Assembly: GCF_030758975.1 (NCBI RefSeq)
Contig: NZ_CP132359.1
Span: 3,924,004-3,988,003, forward strand
Source: Bosea beijingensis
Lineage (GTDB): Bacteria > Pseudomonadota > Alphaproteobacteria > Rhizobiales > Beijerinckiaceae
DNA: 64,000 nt
Direction: 5' to 3'
The translations under genes and the position numbers were made by a program. Shown one piece after another: positions 1-7,978 of this stretch (its first letter is position 1; every line of letters starts with the position of its first letter). The notes beneath the pieces were generated by a model, which saw nothing but the letters and a program-made list of their open reading frames with translations, searched no databases and had not been told where the DNA came from.

Positions 1-349
1 GCGAGGCGATGACGTCCCTGGTCGTCACCGGCTGGCCATCATGGAATTTCAGGCCGGGGCGGAGCTTGAAGGTCCAGGTCAGCTTGTCGGCCGAGGTCTC
101 GAAGCTCTCGACCATCTGCGGCTTCGGCTGGAGGTTCGAATCCCAGGCGAAGAGCGTCTCGTAGATCATCAGCCCATGCATGCGGGTGATGACGATGGAG
201 GCGGCGACCGGATCGAGCGTCTTGAGGTCCGCATGCGGCGCGACGCGCAGGACGCGATTCGAGGCCGGCTGCGACTGCGAAGAGGCCGGCAGCGGCAGGA
301 ACGCTGCCGCCGATAGCAGCAGCGCGGCGGTGAAACGGGACAGTTGCAT
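1..349 (-). CDS. Family 5 peptide/nickel ABC transporter substrate-binding protein (N-terminal part)
   Basis: Only the first 116 or so codons are in the window; the rest lies beyond base 1. The start is the ATG at 349, preceded by GGAGGAG. Residues 1-25 form a lipoprotein-free signal peptide (MQLSRF, then an Ala/Leu-rich core ending near PASSQS). The mature part begins with the family 5 pattern LRVAPHADLKTLDPV and continues with YETLFAWD and LRPGLKFHDGQPVT, the usual opening lobe of Dpp/Opp-type periplasmic binding proteins. It lies downstream of a D-aminopeptidase-like hydrolase and an M20 hydrolase on the same strand, so it may import the peptides or amides those enzymes cleave. The ligand cannot be read from the sequence. 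Confidence 0.85.
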   Translation of the reverse strand, partial: MQLSRFTAALLLSAAAFLPLPASSQSQPASNRVLRVAPHADLKTLDPVAASIVITRMHGLMIYETLFAWDSNLQPKPQMVESFETSADKLTWTFKLRPGLKFHDGQPVTTRDVIAS

Positions 350-420
350 CAGGCGTTCTCCTCCTTCGTCACCGGCCCTGCGGCACCGCCCCTCCGCGGA
401 GCCGCCTCAGCCGGCGCGTT

Positions 421-1926
421 TCATGCTCGTTTCATCTGCAAGATCCTTGCCCGGTGGCCGGCCACCCGCAAGCTTCCTTCCGCATCGAGCCAGAGGCAGG
501 GGCGCGCAAGCCAGGGGCCGTGCTGGTGGCGAGCAAGCGCGCGGCCGTTCGGCAGCGGCGTCAGTTGCGAGACCGTTCCGCCGGAAGGCCAGGGCAGCAG
601 TGCAGTGCCGTCGGCCCGAATCTCGATCTCCGTGCCGAAATGCGGGTCGCGCCAGCGCCCGATCAAGCGCGCATCAAGCGGGGTATCGGCCGGCACCCGC
701 GCGAGCGAGCGCCGCACGCCGCCGATCAGGCCGGTGAGACGGTCCTGCCCTTCCTGTTTCAGGCGGATGTCGAGATAGGCCGGCAAGCTGCGCAGACCGC
801 CGTCGCCATCGGTGATCAGACGCTCGAAGCCGCCCATGTAGCTGATCGAATCCGCAGCGAGCTCGGCCCAGAACGGCCCCTCGTCGCTGGCGAACAGGCC
901 GACCGGCGCGTTTGCGATCGTCGGCAGCTCCTGTTCGAGCAGGGTCGCCAGCACGGTCAGGGCTGGCCAGAGCGCCTCTTCCTCGCGATTGCTCAGCACG
1001 ACGACGCCGACGCCATGGGCCGGCGACATCCAGAAATGGTTGCGGTAGCCGGCGAGCGAACCGCCATGGCCGACGATCGTGGTCTCGCCGAGCCGGCTGG
1101 CGACGAGGCCGAGCCGATAGACGCTTTCGCTACCGTCAGCGAAATGGCGCGGCGCGGTCAGGCGCTCCAGCATGCCGGCGAGCGGGCCGCGCCCCGCCAG
1201 CAGGGCCGAAGCCCAGCCGGCGAGATCGGCGGCGGAACCCACGAGTCCGCCCGATGCGGAGAAATGCGGGCCGTTATGGCCGCGCCGCCAGTCCGTCCCG
1301 TCATTCCAGTAGCCGGTGGCGAGGCCGGGGACGATCTCCGAGCCGTCATAGGGCAGACGGAAGGCAAGGCCGAGCTCACCGGAGAGTTCCGCGACGGTGT
1401 CCTTGTAGGGCTTGCCGGTGACCTGCTCGAGGATGCGCTGGCCAAGCCGCCAGCCGGTGTTGGAGTAGGCCATCTCAGTGCCGGGCTCGGCACTCAGCGA
1501 GGGCAAGCGGCAGGCGAGCGCAAAGACCTCTTCCGCGCTCAATGTCGCGGTGAAGGGCAAGCCCTGCTGCCAGAAGCACTCCATCATGTCCGGCAGGGCA
1601 CCGGTCATGTCGAGGGCACGACCGAACTCGACCGCGGCGAGCGGCGCCGGCAGGTCCTTCAGCCAATGGCCGAGCGGGGCATCGAGCGGGATGCCGGCGC
1701 GGAGCAACGCGACCGCCAGGACATGCTTGCTGATCGAAGCGAAGCGGTTCGGCGTCTGCGGCGTGAAGGGCACGCCGTATTCGATGCTGGCGAGGCCGCC
1801 GGCAAAGCTCTCGCGCACGCCGTCGCGGTCGAAGAGCACGACGGCGCCGCCCGGCCCCGCCGCGCGCTGCCAGCTCGCAACGATTTCCTGCGCGCGGGTC
1901 GCGGCGCGGGTCCAGTTCACGGTCAT
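421..1926 (-). CDS. Serine beta-lactamase-family hydrolase, D-aminopeptidase (S12) type
   Basis: This 501-residue protein carries the penicillin-binding/class C beta-lactamase fold. An SxxK box (SISK, Ser64 and Lys67) and a YxN box (YSN, Tyr154) sit almost exactly where the family's D-aminopeptidase DAP has its catalytic residues, and HGG occurs near residue 290. The C-terminal third, after about residue 330, resembles the DAP lipocalin-like domains (FASDEGPFWAEL, LDARLIGRWRDP). DAP enzymes release N-terminal D-amino acids from peptides or amides. A TTG at 1941 is in frame, but the ATG at 1926 has GGGAG upstream and is preferred. No signal peptide is evident, so a cytoplasmic location is inferred. 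It follows the M20 gene by 11 bases and probably shares its transcript. Confidence 0.85.
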   Translation of the reverse strand: MTVNWTRAATRAQEIVASWQRAAGPGGAVVLFDRDGVRESFAGGLASIEYGVPFTPQTPNRFASISKHVLAVALLRAGIPLDAPLGHWLKDLPAPLAAVEFGRALDMTGALPDMMECFWQQGLPFTATLSAEEVFALACRLPSLSAEPGTEMAYSNTGWRLGQRILEQVTGKPYKDTVAELSGELGLAFRLPYDGSEIVPGLATGYWNDGTDWRRGHNGPHFSASGGLVGSAADLAGWASALLAGRGPLAGMLERLTAPRHFADGSESVYRLGLVASRLGETTIVGHGGSLAGYRNHFWMSPAHGVGVVVLSNREEEALWPALTVLATLLEQELPTIANAPVGLFASDEGPFWAELAADSISYMGGFERLITDGDGGLRSLPAYLDIRLKQEGQDRLTGLIGGVRRSLARVPADTPLDARLIGRWRDPHFGTEIEIRADGTALLPWPSGGTVSQLTPLPNGRALARHQHGPWLARPCLWLDAEGSLRVAGHRARILQMKRA

Positions 1927-1937
1927 GTCACGCTCCC

Positions 1938-3098
1938 TCAAGCCTGCGGGCGGGCTTCGCCGAGCAGATTGCGCAGCGCCCGCATGAAGACGCGCGCGCC
2001 GGGGCCGATCGCATCGTCCGGGAAATCGAAATCCGGGTTGTGCAGATGCGCGGTCTCGCCCGAGCCGAGCAGGAACATCGCAGATTTGGAGCGGCGCCCG
2101 AACAGGCCGAAATCCTCCGAGCCGCGCGAGGGCGGCGTCGGACCATGCGGCACCTTCTCCTCGTCCATCGCCCGGCGCAGCATCGCGACGGCCTCCGGCT
2201 CGTTCTCGCAGTGGTGGAAGATGTCGTGATAGCTGATCTCGACGGTCAAACGACCGGCCTCGGCAGCCTCGCGGGCCAGCGTCTCGGCGGCTTCGCAGAG
2301 CGCGCCCATCTGCGCGTCGTTGACGGTGCGCAGCGTCGCCCAGAGCTCGCCATGGCCCGGCGCGATGCCGAAGGCCTGCTCGCCGATCTCGACATGAGTC
2401 ACGGTCACCAGCCGGAAGTTGGCGTCGAGCGGGCCGCCCGGTCCGAGCGCGGTCAGCGTCGGGATCAGCGTCGCGATGGCCGGGGCCGGCGAGCGGCCAT
2501 GCTCCGGCGTCGAGGCATGCGAGGTTTCGCCGGTCAGGATGATCTTGATGCCGCGCGAGGCGCAGTTGGCGGCGCCTTCCGAGATGCGGGCATGGCCGAC
2601 CGGCACACCCGGGCGGTTATGCAGGGAGAAGGCGTAATCCGGCACGATCTCCTCGAATTTCGGATCGGCCATCACGGCGGCAGCGCCAGCGCCGGTCTCC
2701 TCGGCCGGCTGGAACAGCAGGATGGCACGGCCCTTCTTCGGCGGATTGCGCTGCAAGCCGCGCGCCAGGCCGGCGAGGATGGTCATATGGCCGTCATGGC
2801 CGCAGAGATGGCCCTTGCCGGGGATTTCGGAGCGGTGGTCGCTGTCGGAAAGCTCCTCGATCGGCAGCGCATCGAGCTCGGCGCGGATCAGAACCGTCGG
2901 GCCGGGCTCGACGCCCTCGTAGATCGCGGCGACCCCATGGCCGCCGAGTTCGGTGACGATACGATCCGGCCCGGTCGGCTTGAGGAATTCGACGATGGTC
3001 GCAGCCGTCTCGCGTTCCTCGCCGGAGATTTCAGGACGGCGATGCAGCCGATGCCGGAGATCGACGAGATCGACCATGTCGCTGTTGGTCAAGAACAC
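1938..3098 (-). CDS. M20 family amidohydrolase (hippurate hydrolase / aminoacylase type)
   Basis: This is a 386-residue zinc or manganese amidohydrolase of the IAA-amino acid hydrolase/hippuricase group. Visible family marks are LRHRLHRRPEISGEE near the start, the metal motif GHDGHMT around residue 98, EETGAGAAAVM around residue 132, HNRPGVPVG, and the C-terminal SRGSEDFGLF. Such enzymes remove acyl groups from N-acyl amino acids or peptides in the cytoplasm. The start is a GTG at 3098 with GGGAGG eight bases upstream; a second possible start is the ATG at 3077. It is the first gene of a probable operon with the D-aminopeptidase-like hydrolase and the peptide-binding protein. The exact substrate is unknown. 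Confidence 0.88.
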   Translation of the reverse strand: MFLTNSDMVDLVDLRHRLHRRPEISGEERETAATIVEFLKPTGPDRIVTELGGHGVAAIYEGVEPGPTVLIRAELDALPIEELSDSDHRSEIPGKGHLCGHDGHMTILAGLARGLQRNPPKKGRAILLFQPAEETGAGAAAVMADPKFEEIVPDYAFSLHNRPGVPVGHARISEGAANCASRGIKIILTGETSHASTPEHGRSPAPAIATLIPTLTALGPGGPLDANFRLVTVTHVEIGEQAFGIAPGHGELWATLRTVNDAQMGALCEAAETLAREAAEAGRLTVEISYHDIFHHCENEPEAVAMLRRAMDEEKVPHGPTPPSRGSEDFGLFGRRSKSAMFLLGSGETAHLHNPDFDFPDDAIGPGARVFMRALRNLLGEARPQA

Positions 3099-3221
3099 GG
3101 ATAAAGCCTCCCAGGCGCAGGAATGGCCGGCGGATCACCGGCTCTTGCCCGGAAAGGTTCGACACTTCAGCCGCTTCGGCAACCCGCGTCATCGCCGGGG
3201 GCGGCATGCGCGAAGACCGGG

Positions 3222-3443
3222 TCAGTTGCCGAGCTCGGCCTCGACCTCGGCGTCGAAGGCCTGAGCCAGCATGGCGCGGCAGGCCTCAGCCTGCTGGCGC
3301 GCCGAATCCAGCGCGATATGGGGGAGAATCTCGGCGAGATCGCGCAGGGCGAAATCGACGGCCGACATCAGGCCGAGCACCGGCTCGGCGGCGGCAGCCG
3401 GCTGTTGCGGCAAGCGGAACGCAATGACCTGACCCATAGGCAT
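3222..3443 (-). CDS. Small hypothetical protein
   Basis: I do not recognise this protein of about 73 residues. It is Ala- and Gln-rich with two predicted helical stretches (around AVDFALRDLAEILPHIALD and SARQQAEACRAMLAQAF) and no signal peptide, membrane segment or cysteine pattern that suggests a function. Alternative starts are a GTG at 3449 and an ATG at 3437; the Shine-Dalgarno sequence is poor for all. It lies alone between the M20 gene and a metallopeptidase gene. The composition and the simple start region MPMGQVIAFRLP look like a real small alphaproteobacterial protein, but a spurious ORF is not excluded. Confidence 0.5.
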   Translation of the reverse strand: MPMGQVIAFRLPQQPAAAAEPVLGLMSAVDFALRDLAEILPHIALDSARQQAEACRAMLAQAFDAEVEAELGN

Positions 3444-3530
3444 ACTCACGCTGAAAGCGAATCGGCCTTCAGTGTGCGGGGCGAGCCTTCAGAAAGTGGT
3501 TAACGGCGGAATTGCGGCAGTGCGCCTGAC

Positions 3531-4271
3531 TCAACCATAGCCGTGCAGGCTGGCGCCATGGCGCTTCAGCCAGGCTTCCGCCTCCTCAGTATGGGGGCAG
3601 AGCTTGTGGGTCAGCGCCCAGAAGCGGTGCGAGTGGTTCATCTCCTTGAGGTGGGCCACCTCATGGGCCGCGAGATAATCGAGCACCGGGGACGGCGCCA
3701 GGATCAGGCGCCATGAGAAGCTGAGGTCCCTTTGAGAGGAGCAGGAGCCCCAGCGGCTCGTGGTGTCGCGGATGGTGATCTTGCGGGCGGAGATGCCAAG
3801 CGTCGCGGTGTGGCGGCGGACCGCCTTCTCGATATCCTCGAGCGCGAGCTTCCGCAGGAAATCCCTGACCCGGCGCGCGACATGTGCGGCATCGCCGGCC
3901 ACTGCGATGACCGGCGCGCCGTCGGCATCGCGTGTCGCCTGCGTCAGCCCACGCGCTTTCGACCAGTGGACGATGCGATGCGGCACACCACGCAGGGGAA
4001 TGCTCTGGCCGGGCTCGAAGGGCACCGGGCGCGGGCGCTTGGCCATCCGCGCCGCGATCCAGCCGCCATGGTTCTCGGCGAAGGTGCGGCCCGCCGCGAA
4101 ATCGGCCCTCTCGGGCAGGGTCAGCGTGATCTCGCCGGTCGCCTGCGAGACGCGCAACGTCATCCGCCGCGCGGCGGCGCGGCGCTTGACCAGAACGGCA
4201 TAGCGCGTGCCGGCATGCACGACCTCGATCCGGTCGGGGTCCGGCTGGCGCCTGAACAGGGAGATGCGCAT
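3531..4271 (-). CDS. YgjP/DUF45-type (SprT-like) zinc metallopeptidase family protein
   Basis: This 246-residue protein belongs to the M48-like YgjP group. The zinc signature HEVAHLKEMNHSHRFW lies near residue 205, with the third ligand in the NHS segment, preceded by the typical TTSRWGSCSS block near residue 170. The N-terminal half (RYAVLVKRRAAARRMTLRVS) is the usual beta-rich region. The family is found across bacteria; the E. coli member has been linked to nucleotide hydrolysis, while others are annotated as predicted metal-dependent hydrolases. The start is the ATG at 4271. It lies 42 bases downstream of phaZ on the same strand, with no functional link apparent. Confidence 0.88.
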   Translation of the reverse strand: MRISLFRRQPDPDRIEVVHAGTRYAVLVKRRAAARRMTLRVSQATGEITLTLPERADFAAGRTFAENHGGWIAARMAKRPRPVPFEPGQSIPLRGVPHRIVHWSKARGLTQATRDADGAPVIAVAGDAAHVARRVRDFLRKLALEDIEKAVRRHTATLGISARKITIRDTTSRWGSCSSQRDLSFSWRLILAPSPVLDYLAAHEVAHLKEMNHSHRFWALTHKLCPHTEEAEAWLKRHGASLHGYG

Positions 4272-4313
4272 CGCCCGCGATTGTGCGGGATTCGCGGGCG
4301 ATACGAAAGAGCC

Positions 4314-5633
4314 TTAGCCGACGACCTTGAGCGCCTTGCGCTGCTCCTTGGCGCTGTCGTCGCGGCGCTCCTTGGCCGCTTCCATGTCGAGGCTGACCAT
4401 GAAGTCGGAGATGCGCGGCTGGATCTCGGCGCGGAAGCGCGAGCCGTTGAAGACGCCGTAATGGCCGACCTTCGGCTGGAGATAATGGACACGCTTGTCG
4501 GCGGGGATGTTGACGCAGAGATCATGCGCGGCCTGGGTCTGGCCGACGCCGGAGATGTCGTCCATCTCGCCTTCGACCGTCATCAGCGCGACGCGGCGGA
4601 TCGCAGTGAGATCGACCGGCTTGTCGCGGTGCATCATCTCTCCCTTGGGCAGGGCATGCTGAACGAAGACGGTGTCGACGGTCTGGAGATAGAACTCGGC
4701 GGTCAGGTCCATCACCGCGAGGTACTCGTCGTAGAAATCGCGATGCTTCTCGGCGGAATCGCCGTCACCACTGACGAGATGCTTGAACATGTCGTAATGG
4801 GCGGTGACGTGGCGGTCGATATTCATCGCCATGAAACCCGAGAGCTGCATGAAGCCGGGATAGACCTGCCGGAAGGCGCCGAGGCTCGGGAACGGCACGA
4901 CGGTGATGCAGTTGCGGCGGAACCAGTCCGTGCCGCGCTCCATCGCGAGCTGGTTGACGGCGGTCGGCGAGCGGCGGGTGTCGATCGGGCCACCCATCAG
5001 CGTCATCGAGCGCGGCGCGCACGGGTCGGATTCGGCCTCCATGCGGGCGATCGCGGCGATGACCGGCACCGACGGCTGGCAGATCGCCATGACATGGGTG
5101 TCCGGCCCCAGCATCTGGAGCATGCCGATGACGTAATCGATGTAATCGTCGAGGTCGAAACGGCCCTCGGAAAGCGGCACGAGGCGGGCATCGACCCAAT
5201 CGGTGATGTAGACCTCATGGCCGGGCAGGAAAGCCTCGACCGTGCCGCGCAGCAGCGTGGCGTAATGGCCCGACATCGGCGCGACCAGCAGCACCTTCGG
5301 CTGTGGCTTGCGGCGGCTGGATGGAATCTTGCGGTCGAAATAGACCAGCTTGCAGAAGGGGCGCTCCCAGACGACACGCTCCTCCACGGCGACCTTGACG
5401 CCGTTGATCGTGGTCTCGTCGAGGCCGAAGGCCGGCTTGCCGTAGCGGCGCGTCATGCGCTCGAACAATTCGCAGGACGCAGCGACGCTGCGGCCGAGCG
5501 GCGTATAGGTCAGCGGATTGGCCGGGTTCTTGAAGGCCAGATGCATCGCATCCGAAACCCCACGCATCGGGCTCACCATCATGTGAACCGCTTCGTAGGC
5601 ATGGTAGGCGAACGACATGGCAGCCCCGTACAT
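4314..5633 (-). CDS. phaZ: Intracellular polyhydroxyalkanoate (PHB) depolymerase
   Basis: PhaZ hydrolyses granule-bound poly(3-hydroxybutyrate) to mobilise stored carbon. The 439-residue product matches the Ralstonia PhaZ type without signal peptide: MSFAYHAYEAVHMM at the start, TPLGRSVAASCELFERMTRRYGKPAF, then the nucleophile region AICQPSVPVIAAIARME, in which Cys replaces the Ser of the usual lipase box as in the Ralstonia intracellular enzyme. The C-terminal VGHYGVFNGSRF supplies the probable catalytic His. The ATG at 5633 (MYGAAM) has GGAAGGACG upstream; the ATG at 5618 is also possible, and an in-frame extension reaches 5684. The gene is divergent from regB. Confidence 0.93.
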   Translation of the reverse strand: MYGAAMSFAYHAYEAVHMMVSPMRGVSDAMHLAFKNPANPLTYTPLGRSVAASCELFERMTRRYGKPAFGLDETTINGVKVAVEERVVWERPFCKLVYFDRKIPSSRRKPQPKVLLVAPMSGHYATLLRGTVEAFLPGHEVYITDWVDARLVPLSEGRFDLDDYIDYVIGMLQMLGPDTHVMAICQPSVPVIAAIARMEAESDPCAPRSMTLMGGPIDTRRSPTAVNQLAMERGTDWFRRNCITVVPFPSLGAFRQVYPGFMQLSGFMAMNIDRHVTAHYDMFKHLVSGDGDSAEKHRDFYDEYLAVMDLTAEFYLQTVDTVFVQHALPKGEMMHRDKPVDLTAIRRVALMTVEGEMDDISGVGQTQAAHDLCVNIPADKRVHYLQPKVGHYGVFNGSRFRAEIQPRISDFMVSLDMEAAKERRDDSAKEQRKALKVVG

Positions 5634-5771
5634 ACGATTGAACGTCCTTCCGGCGTCGCAACATGCGATGATGCGACGCAGCATCGCACCTTACGTTGAT
5701 TTTGTTCTCATTCAACCCGGCTAAAGGATAAGATTTTCCTGCTATGATCGTCGCGCGTCCTATCTGACGCG

Positions 5772-5797
5772 ATAACGATGATCTATCTCATTGTTAT
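5772..5797. promoter_or_regulatory. Imperfect inverted repeat between phaZ and regB
   Basis: ATAACGATGA (5772-5781) and TCATTGTTAT (5788-5797) form arms matching at 9 of 10 positions around a 6-base spacer. The site lies in an AT-rich stretch in the divergent phaZ/regB intergenic region and could be an operator. It may instead be the outer part of a composite dispersed repeat that continues into 5799-5844. Confidence 0.4.
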
Positions 5798-5798
5798 T

Positions 5799-5844
5799 GC
5801 ATCGGATTGATCCGAAAAGTGGACTCCACTTCTCGGTCCGATGC
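5799..5844. repeat. Dispersed intergenic palindrome (rhizobial RIME/REP-like)
   Basis: Outer arms GCATCGGA (5799-5806) and TCCGATGC (5837-5844) enclose a second stem, CCGAAAAGTGGA against CCACTTCTCGG. This layout resembles the short mosaic palindromes scattered between genes in rhizobial genomes. It sits upstream of regB and overlaps an in-frame extension of that ORF, which argues against the upstream TTG start of regB. Copy number elsewhere cannot be judged here. Confidence 0.55.
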
Positions 5845-5902
5845 CAATGTGGATGAGGCAGGCCAAACAACCGGTCGGCGCCGTTCAGGAGATCCCCAAA
5901 AC

Positions 5903-7255
5903 GTGAGCTTTCCGGACCTTTCCGCCCCGGCTCTGGCCCGTTCCAGCCGCCATTTGCGCCTCGATACGCTGGTCCGTCTGCGCTGGCTCGCCATCGCCGG
6001 GCAGAGCCTCGCCGTTGCCGGTGTGCATTTCGGCCTCGGCTTTCCCCTGCCCTTCGGCTGGTGCTTCAGCGTCATCGCGGTCTCCGCCTGGCTCAATGTC
6101 GCGCTGCGCATCCGCTTTCCGCTGAGCCACCGCCTCAACGACAGGGCGGCGACGGCCCTGCTCGGCTTCGACATCGCCCAGCTCGCAGCTCTGCTCTACA
6201 TGACCGGCGGGCTGCAGAATCCGTTCGCGATCCTGTTCCTGGCGCCGGTGATGATCTCGGCGACGGCCCTGCCGCCGCAGCGCACGCTGGTGCTTGGCCT
6301 GCTCGCGATGGGGCTCGCAACCCTGCTCAGCCGCTATCACCTGCCCTTGCCCTGGGCCGGGGACGATCGGCCGGTGCTGCCGGCCTTCTACCAGCTCGGC
6401 AACTGGGCAGCCCTCGTGCTCGGCCTCGCCTTCACCGGCATCTATGCCTGGCGCGTCGCCAAGGAGGCGCGCGACCTCTCCGACGCACTCGCCGCCACCG
6501 AGCTTGTTCTGGCGCGCGAGCAGCATCTGTCGCAGCTCGACGGCCTAGCCGCCGCGGCCGCCCATGAACTCGGCACGCCGCTCGGCACGATCGCGCTGGT
6601 CGCGCGCGAACTGACCCGCCTCGCCCCCCCCGAGGGCGAGATGGCCGAGGACATCGCCTTGCTGCGCGAACAGGTCGAACGCTGCCGCGGCATCCTCGGC
6701 AAATTGTCGAGTCTTCAGGACGAGGATGCCGGCCCGCTCGGCCAGCTCACCTTGCGCCTGCTGATCGAGGAAGCGGCCGGGCCGCAGCGGCCCTTCGGCA
6801 CGCCCTTCGAGATCACCATGGCCGGCGAGAAGCCGGAGCCGGTCTGCCGCCGCAATCCCGGCATGATCTACGGCCTCGGCAATATCGTCGACAATGCCGT
6901 CGATTTCGCGCGCTCAACGGTGACGATCGCAGCGGAGTGGAGCCACAATCAGGTCGTGCTGGTGATTGCCGATGACGGGCCTGGCTTCCCCCCCAATGTA
7001 CTGATGCGGGCAGGCGATCCCTATCTCTCACGCGGCTCCGGCGAAGGCCGCGCCGGCGGGGGTCTCGGGCTCGGGCTCTTCATCGCCAAGACGCTGCTCG
7101 AGCGAGGCGGCGCAACCCTGGAATTCTCGAACCGGCCGGTGCCGGCAAGCGGCGCCTCGATCCGGATCACCTGGTCCCGCGATGACTTCGAGGCCGATCT
7201 GCCTGTCGATGGGGGTACACAGGGCGAGAGATCCGCCTTACATGAGCCTGGTTGA
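5903..7255 (+). CDS. regB: Redox-sensing histidine kinase RegB/PrrB/ActS
   Basis: This 450-residue membrane kinase senses redox state and phosphorylates RegA. Six hydrophobic segments occupy about residues 28-185. The quinone-binding motif GGLQNPF is at 102-108, the H-box HELGTPLGTI has His221, and a cysteine 40 residues later (QVERCRGIL, Cys261) has the same spacing as His225 and redox-active Cys265 in Rhodobacter RegB. The ATPase domain follows with IVDNAVDFA, DDGPGFP and GGLGLGLFIAKTLLE. I chose the GTG at 5903 because AGGAGA ends 10 bases upstream; the frame is open back to a TTG at 5807, but that stretch overlaps a palindromic repeat. regA follows after 82 bases. Confidence 0.93.
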   Translation: MSFPDLSAPALARSSRHLRLDTLVRLRWLAIAGQSLAVAGVHFGLGFPLPFGWCFSVIAVSAWLNVALRIRFPLSHRLNDRAATALLGFDIAQLAALLYMTGGLQNPFAILFLAPVMISATALPPQRTLVLGLLAMGLATLLSRYHLPLPWAGDDRPVLPAFYQLGNWAALVLGLAFTGIYAWRVAKEARDLSDALAATELVLAREQHLSQLDGLAAAAAHELGTPLGTIALVARELTRLAPPEGEMAEDIALLREQVERCRGILGKLSSLQDEDAGPLGQLTLRLLIEEAAGPQRPFGTPFEITMAGEKPEPVCRRNPGMIYGLGNIVDNAVDFARSTVTIAAEWSHNQVVLVIADDGPGFPPNVLMRAGDPYLSRGSGEGRAGGGLGLGLFIAKTLLERGGATLEFSNRPVPASGASIRITWSRDDFEADLPVDGGTQGERSALHEPG

Positions 7256-7337
7256 GCAGCCGCGACCGGTCTGCCAACACACTGAAACCATTATGCGCGC
7301 GAGCCGCAGCGCGTGGAGAAGCGGCAAGGAGAAGACG

Positions 7338-7904
7338 ATGCAGGATTCCGCGAGCGACACCGACAGGCCCGGCCCCGCCGCCGACATGTCCCTTTTGCTG
7401 GTCGATGACGACAAGCCGTTCCTGACCCGCCTCGCCCGCGCCATGGAAGGCCGCGGCTACGCCGTTCGCATCGCCGACAGCGTTGCAGCTGGCATGGCAG
7501 CCGTCGAGGAGTCGGCACCGGCCTTCGCGGTAATCGACCTGCGCCTCGGCGACGGCAACGGCCTCGACGTGATCGCCCGCCTGAAGGAGCGCCGCCCCGA
7601 TGCGCGCGGCGTGGTCCTGACCGGCTATGGCAACATCGCGACCGCCGTCAGCGCCGTGAAGCTCGGCGCCTTCGACTTCCTGGCCAAGCCGGCCGATGCC
7701 GACGAGATCCATGCCGCGCTCGCAGCCCAGCGCGATGCCCGCCCGCAGCCGCCCGAAAACCCGATGTCGGCCGACCGGGTGCGCTGGGAGCATATCCAAC
7801 GCGTCTACGAACTGTGCAGCCGCAATGTCTCGGAGACGGCACGCCGCCTCGGCATGCATCGCCGCACCTTGCAGCGCATTCTCGCCAAGCGCGCTCCGCG
7901 CTGA
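7338..7904 (+). CDS. regA: Redox response regulator RegA/PrrA/ActR
   Basis: This 188-residue regulator, close to the family's usual 180 or so, is the partner of RegB. The receiver domain has VDDD near residue 22, the phosphoacceptor in VIDLRL (Asp67), LTGYGNI and the AKPAD lysine. A proline-rich linker leads to a Fis-type helix-turn-helix (NVSETARRLGMHRRTLQRIL), nearly invariant in the RegA family. RegA proteins control photosynthesis, respiration, nitrogen or carbon fixation genes depending on the host; no targets can be named here. The ATG at 7338 has AAGGAG eight bases upstream. A strong terminator follows at 7921. Confidence 0.95.
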   Translation: MQDSASDTDRPGPAADMSLLLVDDDKPFLTRLARAMEGRGYAVRIADSVAAGMAAVEESAPAFAVIDLRLGDGNGLDVIARLKERRPDARGVVLTGYGNIATAVSAVKLGAFDFLAKPADADEIHAALAAQRDARPQPPENPMSADRVRWEHIQRVYELCSRNVSETARRLGMHRRTLQRILAKRAPR

Positions 7905-7920
7905 TCCAACAGAAATGCAA

Positions 7921-7955
7921 AAAAGCCCGCCGGACATGACGTCCGGCGGGCTTTT
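7921..7955. terminator. Bidirectional Rho-independent terminator
   Basis: AAAAGCCCGCCGGAC (7921-7935), loop ATGAC, then GTCCGGCGGGCTTTT (7941-7955) gives a perfect 15-base stem with A and T runs on both flanks. It can end regA on the plus strand and the convergent MFS gene on the minus strand. Confidence 0.93.
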
Positions 7956-7978
7956 TCTTGGTTGCAAGCGTATGCGGC

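Noticed and set aside
3732..5699. A 655-codon open frame on the plus strand
   Set aside because: It is antisense to phaZ and the YgjP-like gene, with skewed composition and no recognisable domain.
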